In this document: positions 1 to 7,822 of the stretch, one piece after another
How positions within the stretch are numbered: the first letter of the stretch is position 1
Layout of the letters: every line of letters begins with the position of its first letter
Source of the DNA: Sphingomonas edaphi
Lineage (GTDB): Bacteria > Pseudomonadota > Alphaproteobacteria > Sphingomonadales > Sphingomonadaceae
NCBI RefSeq assembly: GCF_003583725.1
Contig: NZ_QXTF01000002.1
Span: 372,001-436,000, forward strand
Reading direction: 5' to 3'
DNA: 64,000 bases
Translations under genes and position numbers: made by a program
The notes under the pieces: model-generated
Databases searched by the model: none
Told to the model about the DNA's origin: nothing
Seen by the model: the letters and a program-made list of their open reading frames with translations, nothing else

Positions 1-698
1 GCGAAGAAACTCGCGATGGTCGCCGCGTGCAGCCGCTGGACATGATAGCTTTCAAGGAAGGCGTCGATGATCAGCTTCCAGTTGGCGGCAACATCATGGG
101 TCTTGCGGCGATACAGGTACAGGTCGCCAAGTCCGAACGCGTCGAGATCGTCCTTGAGTGCGATCGCATCGGTAAAATCCGCGCCCTCATCTTTAGCCCA
201 CCAGATCAGGCCGCCCGCCTCGACGCAGGGAAACTCGCGAAGACCGTTCCGGCCCTTGTCGAAATCGGGGAAGCAATCGTTCCGCGGTATGCCGGTAAGC
301 TCGCCGTCCGGCTTGTATGCCCAAGCATGATAGGGGCAAATGATCCGCTTCGCCGGCACGACTTCATGGCTGTCGAGCAACCGCGTACCGCGATGGCGGC
401 ACACATTGGCGAAAACATGGGCTTTCCCGTCAATGTCGCGCGACAGGATCAGTGGCGTTCCATAATCGTCGTGCGCGACGGCTTGGTTGCGGTCGGGCAG
501 CAGGGCCGACGGCCCAAGTAGGTGCGGGACATGATCGAAAATCCGGCGCTTCTCGGTCTCGAATCGTGCCTCGTCCACGTAGACGGATGCGCTTAGCGTT
601 TCGACATGGTCGCCCATGTGAGCCTCGCCCCTCGCTAGCGCCTCGGCCAGTGCACGTTGGCCGGGGGTAGGGCGGCGGGGAGTTACGGGCATGTCCAT
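1..698 (-). CDS. Rieske [2Fe-2S] ring-hydroxylating oxygenase, alpha-subunit type (5' part, runs off the window)
   Basis: The reading frame is open from an ATG at 698 (or 692) to the left edge, giving 232 residues. The Rieske cluster ligands are visible: C100-x-H102 in CRHRG and C121-x2-H124 in CPYHAW. Near residue 206 begins NWKLIIDAF, followed by H219 and H224, the start of the mononuclear iron site of the catalytic domain; the third ligand (Asp) would lie outside. The family uses a separate reductase to hydroxylate or demethylate organic substrates; the substrate cannot be read here. It is divergent from the AmpG-type permease. No strong ribosome-binding site separates the two start candidates. 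A second, different Rieske protein lies at 58260-59429. Confidence 0.88.
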   Translation of the reverse strand, partial: MDMPVTPRRPTPGQRALAEALARGEAHMGDHVETLSASVYVDEARFETEKRRIFDHVPHLLGPSALLPDRNQAVAHDDYGTPLILSRDIDGKAHVFANVCRHRGTRLLDSHEVVPAKRIICPYHAWAYKPDGELTGIPRNDCFPDFDKGRNGLREFPCVEAGGLIWWAKDEGADFTDAIALKDDLDAFGLGDLYLYRRKTHDVAANWKLIIDAFLESYHVQRLHAATIASFF

Positions 699-835
699 CG
701 AACCAATGCTGCGCCAAGTTATTAATCGTTGCAAGGACGAACTGAATTCGTTGAGCATCTGGAGAATAACGCTACCCCTTTCGCGAAACGCCGGTGCTGC
801 TACGCTTGCCCAAACAAGGCGGGGAGAATCCACAA

Positions 836-2221
836 GTGAGCGAAGCTGCTACGGCGAGCGACGATCGGACCATCAGTTGGTGGGAAGGGCTACGGCCATA
901 TTTCGAGAAGGCCCCGATCGCGGCGTTCTTCGTCGGTGTATCGTCCGGTTTCCCTTACGCCATGATCGGGGCGACGCTGACCACGCGGCTGGCGCAGGAT
1001 GGCATCGAAAAGTCGACCGTCACGACATTCGCGCTGGCGTTCCTCGTCTATAACCTTAAATTTCTATGGGCGTGGATTGTTGACGGTGTTCACCTGCCGA
1101 TCCTTGGGCGCTTGGGCCAACGCGTTTCATGGCTGATATTCTCGGGACTGCTGGTCATGGCGGCGGTCGCCAATCTGGCATTCCAAGATGCGTCGGCAAG
1201 CATTTACCAGATGGCGATCGCGGCGGTGCTGGTCGGCGTCGCGGGCGCCACCTTTGATATCGTGATTGACGCCTACCGCATCGAGTTGCTCGAGCCGCGC
1301 CAGCTCGGCGTTGGATCTGGCATGTCGCAATATGGTTGGCGCATCGGCTCGGTCGCCGCCGGCGCGCTCGCTCTGGTTCTCGCTGCGCGGGTGGGCTGGG
1401 AAATCGCTTACCTGGCTTGCGCCATGTTCGCGTTGCCGGCGATGCTCACGGGCCTCATAGTTGGTGAACCCAAACGGCATCGAGAGCCCACGGAAAAGCG
1501 CGGCTTGGCGGAAGCGGCAGTCGCTATTTGGGGGCCGTTCGCGGAGTTCTTCAAGCGCCGGGGCGCCTTTCTGGTCCTGCTGTTCATCCTGCTTCACAAG
1601 ATCGGCGACACGCTCGGCCAGCTCGTGCTGCGACTGCTTCTCGACGACATGGGCTACACCAACGACGAGATCGCGATCTGGGACGTCGGTGTGGGTTTCT
1701 GGGCTTATCTGATCGGCATCTTCGTCGGTGGTGTCCTGTACGCCAAGATCGGCATGAAGCGCTCGGTCCTCATTAGTCTTATCCTGATGGGCGTCTCCAA
1801 CGCCACGTTCGCGATTCTGGCGATGGGAGCGAAGTCGAACCCTGCGCTTGCGGCCTGTATCGGCTTTGAGAATTTTGCCAGCGGCATCGGGGGTGTCGTT
1901 GTCGTCGCCTACTTCTCTGCACTGTGCAATTTGCAGTTCACCGCATCGCAATATGCACTGATTTCAGCTGCCGCGAGCATTGTGGGCCGGGTCCTGACGG
2001 GTACCACGGCTGGCAGTATCGTGGAGTCCGTCGGCTTCATCAATTTCTATTGGCTAACAACGGTGGCGGCCCTGCCAGGGATTGTCCTCTTCTGGCTAAT
2101 GATGCGCAGCGGATTGGTCGACAGTTCAATCGGGACGGCTGGCAAGGTCGGGGAGGGCGATGCCCGGGACGATCAGTCGGGCAGTGAACCGTTGAGCGAC
2201 AGCGCTTCGCCGGCGAGGTAA
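836..2221 (+). CDS. AmpG-type MFS permease (muropeptide/anhydromuropeptide importer-like)
   Basis: An inner-membrane major-facilitator protein of 461 residues from GTG 836. I chose this start because GGGGAG at 821-826 lies nine bases upstream; an ATG at 794 adds 14 residues without such a site. The protein opens with WWEGLRPYFEKAPIAAFFVGVSSGFPY, which is characteristic of the AmpG branch, and has about 12 hydrophobic segments. AmpG proteins import GlcNAc-anhydroMurNAc peptides from the periplasm for cell-wall recycling. Other recycling-type genes (MurC/Mpl-like ligase and LD-carboxypeptidase) lie further on in the window. The last 49 bases overlap folC tail to tail. AmpG-like paralogues with other substrates exist, so the exact cargo is inferred. 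Confidence 0.8.
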   Translation: MSEAATASDDRTISWWEGLRPYFEKAPIAAFFVGVSSGFPYAMIGATLTTRLAQDGIEKSTVTTFALAFLVYNLKFLWAWIVDGVHLPILGRLGQRVSWLIFSGLLVMAAVANLAFQDASASIYQMAIAAVLVGVAGATFDIVIDAYRIELLEPRQLGVGSGMSQYGWRIGSVAAGALALVLAARVGWEIAYLACAMFALPAMLTGLIVGEPKRHREPTEKRGLAEAAVAIWGPFAEFFKRRGAFLVLLFILLHKIGDTLGQLVLRLLLDDMGYTNDEIAIWDVGVGFWAYLIGIFVGGVLYAKIGMKRSVLISLILMGVSNATFAILAMGAKSNPALAACIGFENFASGIGGVVVVAYFSALCNLQFTASQYALISAAASIVGRVLTGTTAGSIVESVGFINFYWLTTVAALPGIVLFWLMMRSGLVDSSIGTAGKVGEGDARDDQSGSEPLSDSASPAR

Positions 2222-3483
2222 AGCGAGCCGAACACCAGCACGCGCGCGGGCTTGCGAAGCGCAATCAGCGCATCGGAGATGCTGCGCTTCGCAGATGAAA
2301 CAAATCCCATCTTGGCCGCCATGGCTGCAAGATCGGACGGGTCGCGATATTCATGACCTTCAATGGGCAGGGTCAGGATTTGTGAAGCAACTCCGCGAAA
2401 CGGCTGCAGCACCGTCGCAGCGTCCTTGCTGGCCAAGCTTGCGTATAGCAGCACCAAAGGACGCTTATCCGTCCAGTTGCGCCGGGCATGGGCCGCGATC
2501 AGCCGGGAGGCGCTCGGATTATGGCCGCCGTCGATCCAAAGTTCGCTTCCGCGCGGCAGCATCTCGATCAGAGGTCCGCTGTGAAGTTGCTGGAGCCGCG
2601 CGGGCCAATTGGCCCAGCCCATCGCAGCACTGAATGCCGATGCCGGGATGTCGATGGTGTCTTGATGACGAAGCATCGCCACCGCCAGCGCTGCGTTCAT
2701 GCTTTGGTGACGGCCAGGAAGTCGAGGCAGGGGCAAGAAAAGCTGCCCAGCTTCGTCATAATATCGAAGCTGTCCTGACCGCGAAATGGCGTCCCAGTGC
2801 AGGCCTTTCGGTTCCCAGATCGCGCCCGCAGCTCGAGCAACTTGCGCGACCCGTTCGGCCAAGGCCGTTGGATAGCGCTGCGTCACCAGCGGCACACCCC
2901 GTTTGGCGATTCCTGCCTTCTCGTATGCGACATCGACCAAGCGGTTGCCGAGGAATGCCTGATGATCGAGTCCAAGGCTGGCGATGCCGGTGACTAGCGG
3001 GTGTTCGATGACGTTGGTTGCATCAAGCCTCCCGCCTAGTCCGACTTCTAGGATGCAGGCATCGGCCGGAGCCTCGCTAAAGGCGCAAAAGGCGGCCGCA
3101 GTATTCACCTCGAATAGACTACCGCCGATATCCTCGTTGGCGTCGAGCACTTGACCCATCAGTTCGGCAAGCTGCCCGTCGTCGATCAACCTACCGGCGA
3201 TCCGGATGCGCTCGTTGTATCGGACGAGGTGCGGGCTGGTGAAGGCATGGACGCGTTTTCCGGCAGCCTCCAGCGCGGCGCGAAGGAACGCGCAAGTCGA
3301 CCCTTTGCCGTTGGTGCCGGCGACATGGAAAACGGGAGGAAGCCGGTCTTGCGGGCGGCCGAGGCGGTCGAGCAGAGCGGTTATTCGCTCCAATCCAAGC
3401 TGGTCGCGGTCAACATATTGACGGGCCTGTCGGGCGATCAGTGCCGCAATTCGCGGATCCGCCGAGCGGATCACTTCCTTCAT
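2173..3483 (-). CDS. folC: Bifunctional folylpolyglutamate synthase / dihydrofolate synthase
   Basis: A 436-residue Mur-ligase-fold enzyme that adds glutamate to dihydropteroate and to folates (ATP-dependent, cytosolic). The N-terminal P-loop VAGTNGKGSTCAFL, the GLGGRLDATNV signature, TGIASLGLDHQAFLG and the C-terminal LWIDGGHNPSASR segment are all in family order. Length is normal. The start codon overlaps the accD stop (TGATG), so the two are translationally coupled, as is usual in alphaproteobacteria. The 3' end overlaps the convergent permease gene by 49 bases. Confidence 0.95.
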   Translation of the reverse strand: MKEVIRSADPRIAALIARQARQYVDRDQLGLERITALLDRLGRPQDRLPPVFHVAGTNGKGSTCAFLRAALEAAGKRVHAFTSPHLVRYNERIRIAGRLIDDGQLAELMGQVLDANEDIGGSLFEVNTAAAFCAFSEAPADACILEVGLGGRLDATNVIEHPLVTGIASLGLDHQAFLGNRLVDVAYEKAGIAKRGVPLVTQRYPTALAERVAQVARAAGAIWEPKGLHWDAISRSGQLRYYDEAGQLFLPLPRLPGRHQSMNAALAVAMLRHQDTIDIPASAFSAAMGWANWPARLQQLHSGPLIEMLPRGSELWIDGGHNPSASRLIAAHARRNWTDKRPLVLLYASLASKDAATVLQPFRGVASQILTLPIEGHEYRDPSDLAAMAAKMGFVSSAKRSISDALIALRKPARVLVFGSLYLAGEALSLNGSLPD

Positions 3484-4343
3484 CAGGCGGCGGCCTTCGC
3501 TCCGCTCGGGGCAAGGTAGCCGACCAAACGGGCCAACCGGTCCTTGAGCGCGTGACGATGCACGACCATGTCGATCATGCCGTGTTCCAGCAGATATTCG
3601 GCTCGCTGGAAGCCCTCGGGCAGCTTTTCGCGAATGGTCTGCTCGATGACGCGCTGCCCGGCGAACCCGATCAGGGCGCCCGGTTCGGCAATCTGGACAT
3701 CGCCGAGCATGGCGTAGCTTGCAGTAACGCCGCCAGTGGTCGGGTCGGTCAGAACAACAATGTAGGGTAGTCCCGCTTCACGCAACTGCGCCAGCGCCAC
3801 GGTGGTGCGCGGCATCTGCATCAGCGACAAAATGCCTTCCTGCATGCGCGCGCCGCCGGCGGCCGTGAACAGGATATAAGGGCAGCGCTTCTTGATCGCC
3901 TGCTTGACGCCAATAACAAAGGCCGCGCCGACGGCGACACCCATCGAGCCGCCCATAAAAGCGAAATCTTGAACGCCGACCACGGCGAGCTTGCCTTCGA
4001 TCTTGCCGAATGCGTTGATCAGCGCGTCGCGTTCTTCGGTCGAGGAACGGGCGGCCTTGAGGCGATCGGTATAGCGCTTCGTGTCGCGGAATTTCAGCGG
4101 GTCTTCGCGGACCTCGGGACTGTCGAGGATTTCATATTTCTGCCGGTCAAACAGTGCGTCGAAGCGCACTTTCGGTCCGACCCGGTCGTGGTGGTCGCAG
4201 CGCGGGCAAACGTAAAGATTGTCCTCCCATTCCTTGGTAAAGACCATGGATTCGCACTTGCGGCACTTGTGCCACAGATTGTCGGCGCTCTGACGCTTGG
4301 TCAGCGATTGGATGCCGTTGCGAACGCGGCTCAGCCAGCTCAT
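3483..4343 (-). CDS. accD: Acetyl-CoA carboxylase carboxyltransferase subunit beta
   Basis: A 286-residue subunit of the carboxyltransferase that makes malonyl-CoA for fatty-acid synthesis together with AccA. The N-terminal zinc ribbon has two CxxC pairs (CRKC near residue 27 and CPRC near 48). The crotonase-like core carries [17 protein letters not shown] and [17 protein letters not shown], typical of AccD. A GAGAGG site precedes the ATG at 4343. Only 55 bases separate it from pyrF, the place where trpF, trpB and trpA normally lie in related genomes; this gap holds a GC-rich hairpin but no gene. Confidence 0.97.
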   Translation of the reverse strand: MSWLSRVRNGIQSLTKRQSADNLWHKCRKCESMVFTKEWEDNLYVCPRCDHHDRVGPKVRFDALFDRQKYEILDSPEVREDPLKFRDTKRYTDRLKAARSSTEERDALINAFGKIEGKLAVVGVQDFAFMGGSMGVAVGAAFVIGVKQAIKKRCPYILFTAAGGARMQEGILSLMQMPRTTVALAQLREAGLPYIVVLTDPTTGGVTASYAMLGDVQIAEPGALIGFAGQRVIEQTIREKLPEGFQRAEYLLEHGMIDMVVHRHALKDRLARLVGYLAPSGAKAAA

Positions 4344-4398
4344 TCAAACCTCTCGATAATGCGGCGGGCGGGGTAAGCCTCGCCGCCGCCAATGTCCA

Positions 4399-5073
4399 CT
4401 ATAGCGTACCGGCGATTTCCCTTACGGCCACGGCGGGATCGTCGGCGCCGGTGATGGGCCGGCCGATGACGAGGATTGATGCGCCGGCATCGAGTGCGTC
4501 GCGAGGCGTCATGACGCGCTTCTGGTCGCCGATCGCGGTATTGGTGGGCCGAATGCCCGGAACGACGAAAAAGCCATTTTTCCATCGAGCACGCGCCGCA
4601 GCAACTTCATTGCCGGAACAGACTATGCCGTCGAGGCCCGCATCCTTGGCAAGGTCGGTCAAGCGTTCGACCTGTGCCCGGCTGTTCCCGGGAACGCCGA
4701 TGGAAGCCAGGTCGCCGGAATCCAGACTGGTCAACACGGTGACGGCGACGACCTTTGTACCTGCAGGGGCCGCCGCCTTTGCGTCCTCGAGCATCGCTCG
4801 ACCGCCCGCCGCGTGAACCGTCAGCACCGACGGAGTGATCGGCGACAGGGCCTGGATTGCTTTAGCGACCGTATTGGGAATGTCGTGCAGCTTGAGGTCG
4901 AGGAAGAGCGGCAAGTCGAGGTCTGCGAGTTCGAGTACGCCCGCGCGGCCGTTGTGGCAGAAAAACTCCAGTCCAAGCTTCAGTCCGCCAGCATGCCGCT
5001 TGACTGCCTCGGCGACAGCGCGCGCCCGGTCCAGGTCCGGTGTGTCGATGGCGACGTAGATTGGGCTAGTCAT
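4399..5073 (-). CDS. pyrF: Orotidine-5'-phosphate decarboxylase
   Basis: Catalyses OMP to UMP, the last step of de novo pyrimidine synthesis. The 224-residue protein starts MTSPIYVAID and carries the catalytic Lys/Asp segment LDLKLHDIPNTV and the C-terminal phosphate-binding stretch VPGIRP ... LVIGRPIT. The frame is open further upstream to 5262, but homology begins only at the ATG at 5073, which overlaps the lapA stop codon by four bases (ATGA). It is cotranscribed with lapA upstream and probably with accD-folC downstream. Confidence 0.95.
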   Translation of the reverse strand: MTSPIYVAIDTPDLDRARAVAEAVKRHAGGLKLGLEFFCHNGRAGVLELADLDLPLFLDLKLHDIPNTVAKAIQALSPITPSVLTVHAAGGRAMLEDAKAAAPAGTKVVAVTVLTSLDSGDLASIGVPGNSRAQVERLTDLAKDAGLDGIVCSGNEVAAARARWKNGFFVVPGIRPTNTAIGDQKRVMTPRDALDAGASILVIGRPITGADDPAVAVREIAGTL

Positions 5074-5354
5074 GGAAGCGGGGTCTCTTCGACGGGTGTC
5101 TGCGCAGGAGGAGCCGCAACTGGCGGACGTTCTGCGATGACAAGGCGCCGCCGGACGGTCCACAACTTGCCCCGCAAGATGAAAAAGGGCGGCAGGAAAC
5201 CCAGCAGGAAAATGATCAGCAGTAGTACCGGCAATTTGATGTCGGCCTGAAGGTTGCCCCACAGGTTCACCGACACATCGCTCCAGTTCCGGCTCGCAAA
5301 TATGGCGAGGGAAACAGCGATCACCACCCAGAAAAGCGTTCGCAAGAAATGCAT
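5070..5354 (-). CDS. LapA-domain inner-membrane protein
   Basis: A 94-residue protein with an N-terminal transmembrane segment (WVVIAVSLAIFASRNW), the NLWGNLQADIKLPVLLLIIFLLGFLPPF core with a second membrane segment, and a short basic then proline-rich cytoplasmic tail. This is the pattern of the lipopolysaccharide assembly protein A (LapA/DUF1049) family, linked in enterobacteria to envelope lipid balance. GGGGAG sits just upstream of ATG 5354. It overlaps pyrF by ATGA, so it leads the pyrF-accD-folC transcription unit. Confidence 0.82.
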   Translation of the reverse strand: MHFLRTLFWVVIAVSLAIFASRNWSDVSVNLWGNLQADIKLPVLLLIIFLLGFLPPFFILRGKLWTVRRRLVIAERPPVAAPPAQTPVEETPLP

Positions 5355-5509
5355 CGTGACTCCCCGGCTGAAGCCTTTAGGCGACCATGAGGCTGCTGGC
5401 CAGTCGTTCGCCGCTTCCCAGCATCGTCTCGCCGCAGGGAGATTCTGAGGGGAGTTGAGCGTTTCACTGTCTAGCGCCACACCAGCTGAAGGGGAGGCCG
5501 CGTTTTCCG

Positions 5510-6817
5510 TTGGATCGTAAATATAAACTAGGGATCGGCGCGTTTGCGTTGGGGCTCGGCGCATTCGCGCTCGCACAGCCATTTGTTGAAACGAAAAAGG
5601 CCTCGCCGTCAGCGATCCAGGCCGCTCAGGCCAAGTCAATCGCGCAGGCGAGCGCACGGCTTGCTGTCGTCGAACCGGCCAGCCGAAGTCGTATCGATTA
5701 CAAGCGCCTTGATGAGCGTTTGCAGCGCATGGTCGAGAAACCCACGATGGTCGGCATGGCGGTCGGCATCGTCGAGAACGGCCGCATCACCTTTCTGAAC
5801 GGCTATGGCGAAACGCTCGAAGGATCGGGCGAAAAGGTTACGCCCGAAACCGTCTTCCGCTGGGCGTCAGTATCGAAAGGCGTCGCCGCCACGATGGTCG
5901 CCAAGCTGGAAGAAAAGGGCAAGCTGCGCTTCGATCAGTCGGTCGCGTCCGTCGCGCCCTCGCTCCATTTGCCGGGCGGCAACGAACTGACTGCGACGGT
6001 CGGCGACGTTCTCAGCCATCGGCTGGGCTTGTACCGCAATGCTTTCGACAACAAGCTGGAAGAAGGACAGGACGCGTCATTCCTCCGCGCGTCGCTGGTG
6101 ACCCTCAACAGCATTTGTCCGCCGGGAACCTGCTGGAGCTATCAGAACGTTGCCTATGACGCGGCAAGCGAAATGGCCACGAAGGTGACCGGCGTAAGCT
6201 ACCCGGACCTTGTCCAGCGCGAACTGTTTGCGCCGCTGGGAATGACTTCTGCGTCGATGGACCGCAATGGGCTGGTGAGTGCACCTAGCTGGGCAAGGCC
6301 GCACAGTGTCGGTCGCCGACCGCTGGAAGTGAACGATAACTATTACCGCGTCCCAGCTGCGGGTGGCGTGAACAGTAACATCAAGGACATGTCACTGTGG
6401 ATGCTGGCTCAGCTGGGCCAGATGCCCCAAGTGCTAAGCCCGAAGCTTTTGGAGACTATACACGCGGCGCGCGTAAAGACGCCCGGCGAGCGAGGCCGGA
6501 TGCGCAAATTTTTGGAGCGACTGGGTCAGGCTGACTACGGATATGGGTGGCGCAGCTATGAATATGCCGGTCATCACATCATCGGCCATCGCGGCGGCGT
6601 TGCCGGGTACCGGTCACTGATCTTGTTTGACCCCAAGTTGAAGAGTGGCGTTGTCGCGCTGTGGAACAGCAACACGTCGCAGCCGGGGGGCTTGGAGTTC
6701 GAAGTGATGGACATGCTCTACGGCCTTGAATTCCGGGACTGGATGGAAATCGACAAGGGCGGACCGGCCAAAGCTAACCAAGTCGCCGTCAAGCGTGACC
6801 GTAACCGTTCTGCCTGA
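5510..6817 (+). CDS. Serine hydrolase of the beta-lactamase / penicillin-binding-protein fold (class C type)
   Basis: A 435-residue exported or membrane-anchored protein with a hydrophobic N-terminal segment (LGIGAFALGLGAFALAQP). The three active-site motifs of the family are present: S120-V-S-K123 (nucleophile motif), Y211-Q-N213 (equivalent of YxN) and HRGG near residue 363 (in place of KTG). Members are esterases, D-amino-acid peptidases or beta-lactamase-like proteins; the substrate is not readable. Translation probably starts at TTG 5510, with GGGGAGG at 5490-5496; the next in-frame ATG would remove the signal segment. Confidence 0.85.
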   Translation: MDRKYKLGIGAFALGLGAFALAQPFVETKKASPSAIQAAQAKSIAQASARLAVVEPASRSRIDYKRLDERLQRMVEKPTMVGMAVGIVENGRITFLNGYGETLEGSGEKVTPETVFRWASVSKGVAATMVAKLEEKGKLRFDQSVASVAPSLHLPGGNELTATVGDVLSHRLGLYRNAFDNKLEEGQDASFLRASLVTLNSICPPGTCWSYQNVAYDAASEMATKVTGVSYPDLVQRELFAPLGMTSASMDRNGLVSAPSWARPHSVGRRPLEVNDNYYRVPAAGGVNSNIKDMSLWMLAQLGQMPQVLSPKLLETIHAARVKTPGERGRMRKFLERLGQADYGYGWRSYEYAGHHIIGHRGGVAGYRSLILFDPKLKSGVVALWNSNTSQPGGLEFEVMDMLYGLEFRDWMEIDKGGPAKANQVAVKRDRNRSA

Positions 6818-6889
6818 CCTACGTCGTTATTTTGTGCTATATGATCCGTGGGCCGCGGCTCGCGCCGCGGCGGAGCCTAGGGCAAAGAC

Positions 6890-7066
6890 ATGGAACCGCA
6901 AAGCGATCGCGCCTTTCACTTGGAGCGCGCCAAACAGTGCCGCTCGATGGCCAGCGAATCCAGCGACCCGGTCGTTCGTCGACTGCACGAAGAACTTGCT
7001 GAGTTTCATGAGCTAGAGGCCGAACGAGGCGAGCTCGAGGTCCCAATGAACCAGGAGCCGGCCTGA
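6890..7066 (+). CDS. Small conserved-looking protein of 58 residues, function unknown
   Basis: An intact ATG-to-TGA frame just downstream of the serine hydrolase gene. The product is highly charged: it opens MEPQSDRAFHLERAKQCRSM and has a probable amphipathic helix VVRRLHEELAEFHELEAERGE. GC-rich third codon positions support coding. The start-proximal pattern resembles short unnamed proteins I associate with sphingomonads, but I cannot name a family. It precedes the hemerythrin gene and its stress promoter. Confidence 0.62.
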   Translation: MEPQSDRAFHLERAKQCRSMASESSDPVVRRLHEELAEFHELEAERGELEVPMNQEPA

Positions 7067-7105
7067 CCGGACCCACATGTTTGAGTTGCGTTGCGCTCTC
7101 GCTGC

Positions 7106-7131
7106 GGAACATCGGCGTACCGACCGATGTT
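7106..7131 (+). promoter_or_regulatory. EcfG-type general-stress promoter of the hemerythrin gene
   Basis: The -35 element GGAAC (7106-7110), a 17-base spacer and TGTT (7128-7131) fit the alphaproteobacterial EcfG consensus GGAAC-N16/17-CGTT. It lies 34 bases before the hemerythrin ATG. The same bases contain an inverted repeat, AACATCGG/CCGATGTT. Confidence 0.6.
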
Positions 7132-7164
7132 TTACCGAACGCACGCAAATGAAAGGCTTCAAAG

Positions 7165-7677
7165 ATGGCAGACGCCGAGAAATTGGACGCAGTTGCGCTC
7201 CTCAAAAAGGACCATCGCACAGTCGAAGAGCTGTTTGAACAGTTCGAAAAAGCGAGTGGCGACGGACGCAAGCGCAAGCTAGCCGAGCAAATTTGCCTCG
7301 AACTTTCGGTTCACGCACAGATCGAGGAAGAAATTTTCTATCCAGCCTGCCAAGGGAAGGTTGAGGAAGATCTGCTAAAAGAAAGCTACGTCGAGCACGA
7401 TGGCGCAAAGGTGCTGATCGCCGAAATCATGACTGGCGGGCCGGACGACGAATATTACGACAGCAAGGTCAAGGTGCTTAGCGAGCAAATTGAGCATCAT
7501 GTCGAAGAGGAAGAGAAGCGAATGGAAGGACTTTTCTCCCAAGCCCGCAAGGCTGGCCTCGATATGGACGCGCTCGGCGAGCAGTTGGCGGCGCGTAAGG
7601 CCGAACTCACGACACAGTTCGAGAAAAACGGAATACCGAAGCCGACGCTGACTACGATGGAAGCGGCCAGCGTCTGA
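7165..7677 (+). CDS. Hemerythrin HHE cation-binding domain protein
   Basis: A 170-residue cytosolic protein of the bacterial hemerythrin-like group, which binds a di-iron centre and is linked to oxygen, NO or oxidative-stress handling. Ligand-type residues appear in order: H in KKDHRTVEELF, the pair in LSVHAQIEEEIFYPA, H in YVEHDGAKVLI and the HHVEEEEKRM segment. The C-terminal part is a charged helix. It is monocistronic, with an EcfG-type promoter upstream and a hairpin terminator downstream, which points to general-stress control. Confidence 0.88.
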   Translation: MADAEKLDAVALLKKDHRTVEELFEQFEKASGDGRKRKLAEQICLELSVHAQIEEEIFYPACQGKVEEDLLKESYVEHDGAKVLIAEIMTGGPDDEYYDSKVKVLSEQIEHHVEEEEKRMEGLFSQARKAGLDMDALGEQLAARKAELTTQFEKNGIPKPTLTTMEAASV

Positions 7678-7698
7678 TTTTTTGTGCTTATCTTTATC

Positions 7699-7733
7699 GG
7701 CCGTTCCGTGACACTGCGGGACGGCCTGATTTC
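7699..7733. terminator. Hairpin terminator between convergent genes
   Basis: GGCCGTTCC (7699-7707) pairs with GGGACGGCC (7718-7726) around a 10-base loop and is followed by a T-containing run. It lies just after the hemerythrin stop codon. The 95 bases from here to the helicase stop codon show no further feature. Confidence 0.55.
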
Positions 7734-7822
7734 ATTGGGGAGCGCCCGTCGCTCGAGGCGCGCGAGGGTGGAGCCGCCCACCGGCAAGGAGAGCCGACAT
7801 CCGCTAAGGCTTACGCGGCTCG

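Noticed and set aside
4344-4400. [23 protein letters not shown] reading just before accD as a trp gene remnant
   Set aside because: The stretch is too short and GC-repetitive and does not match the ends of TrpA or TrpF that I know.
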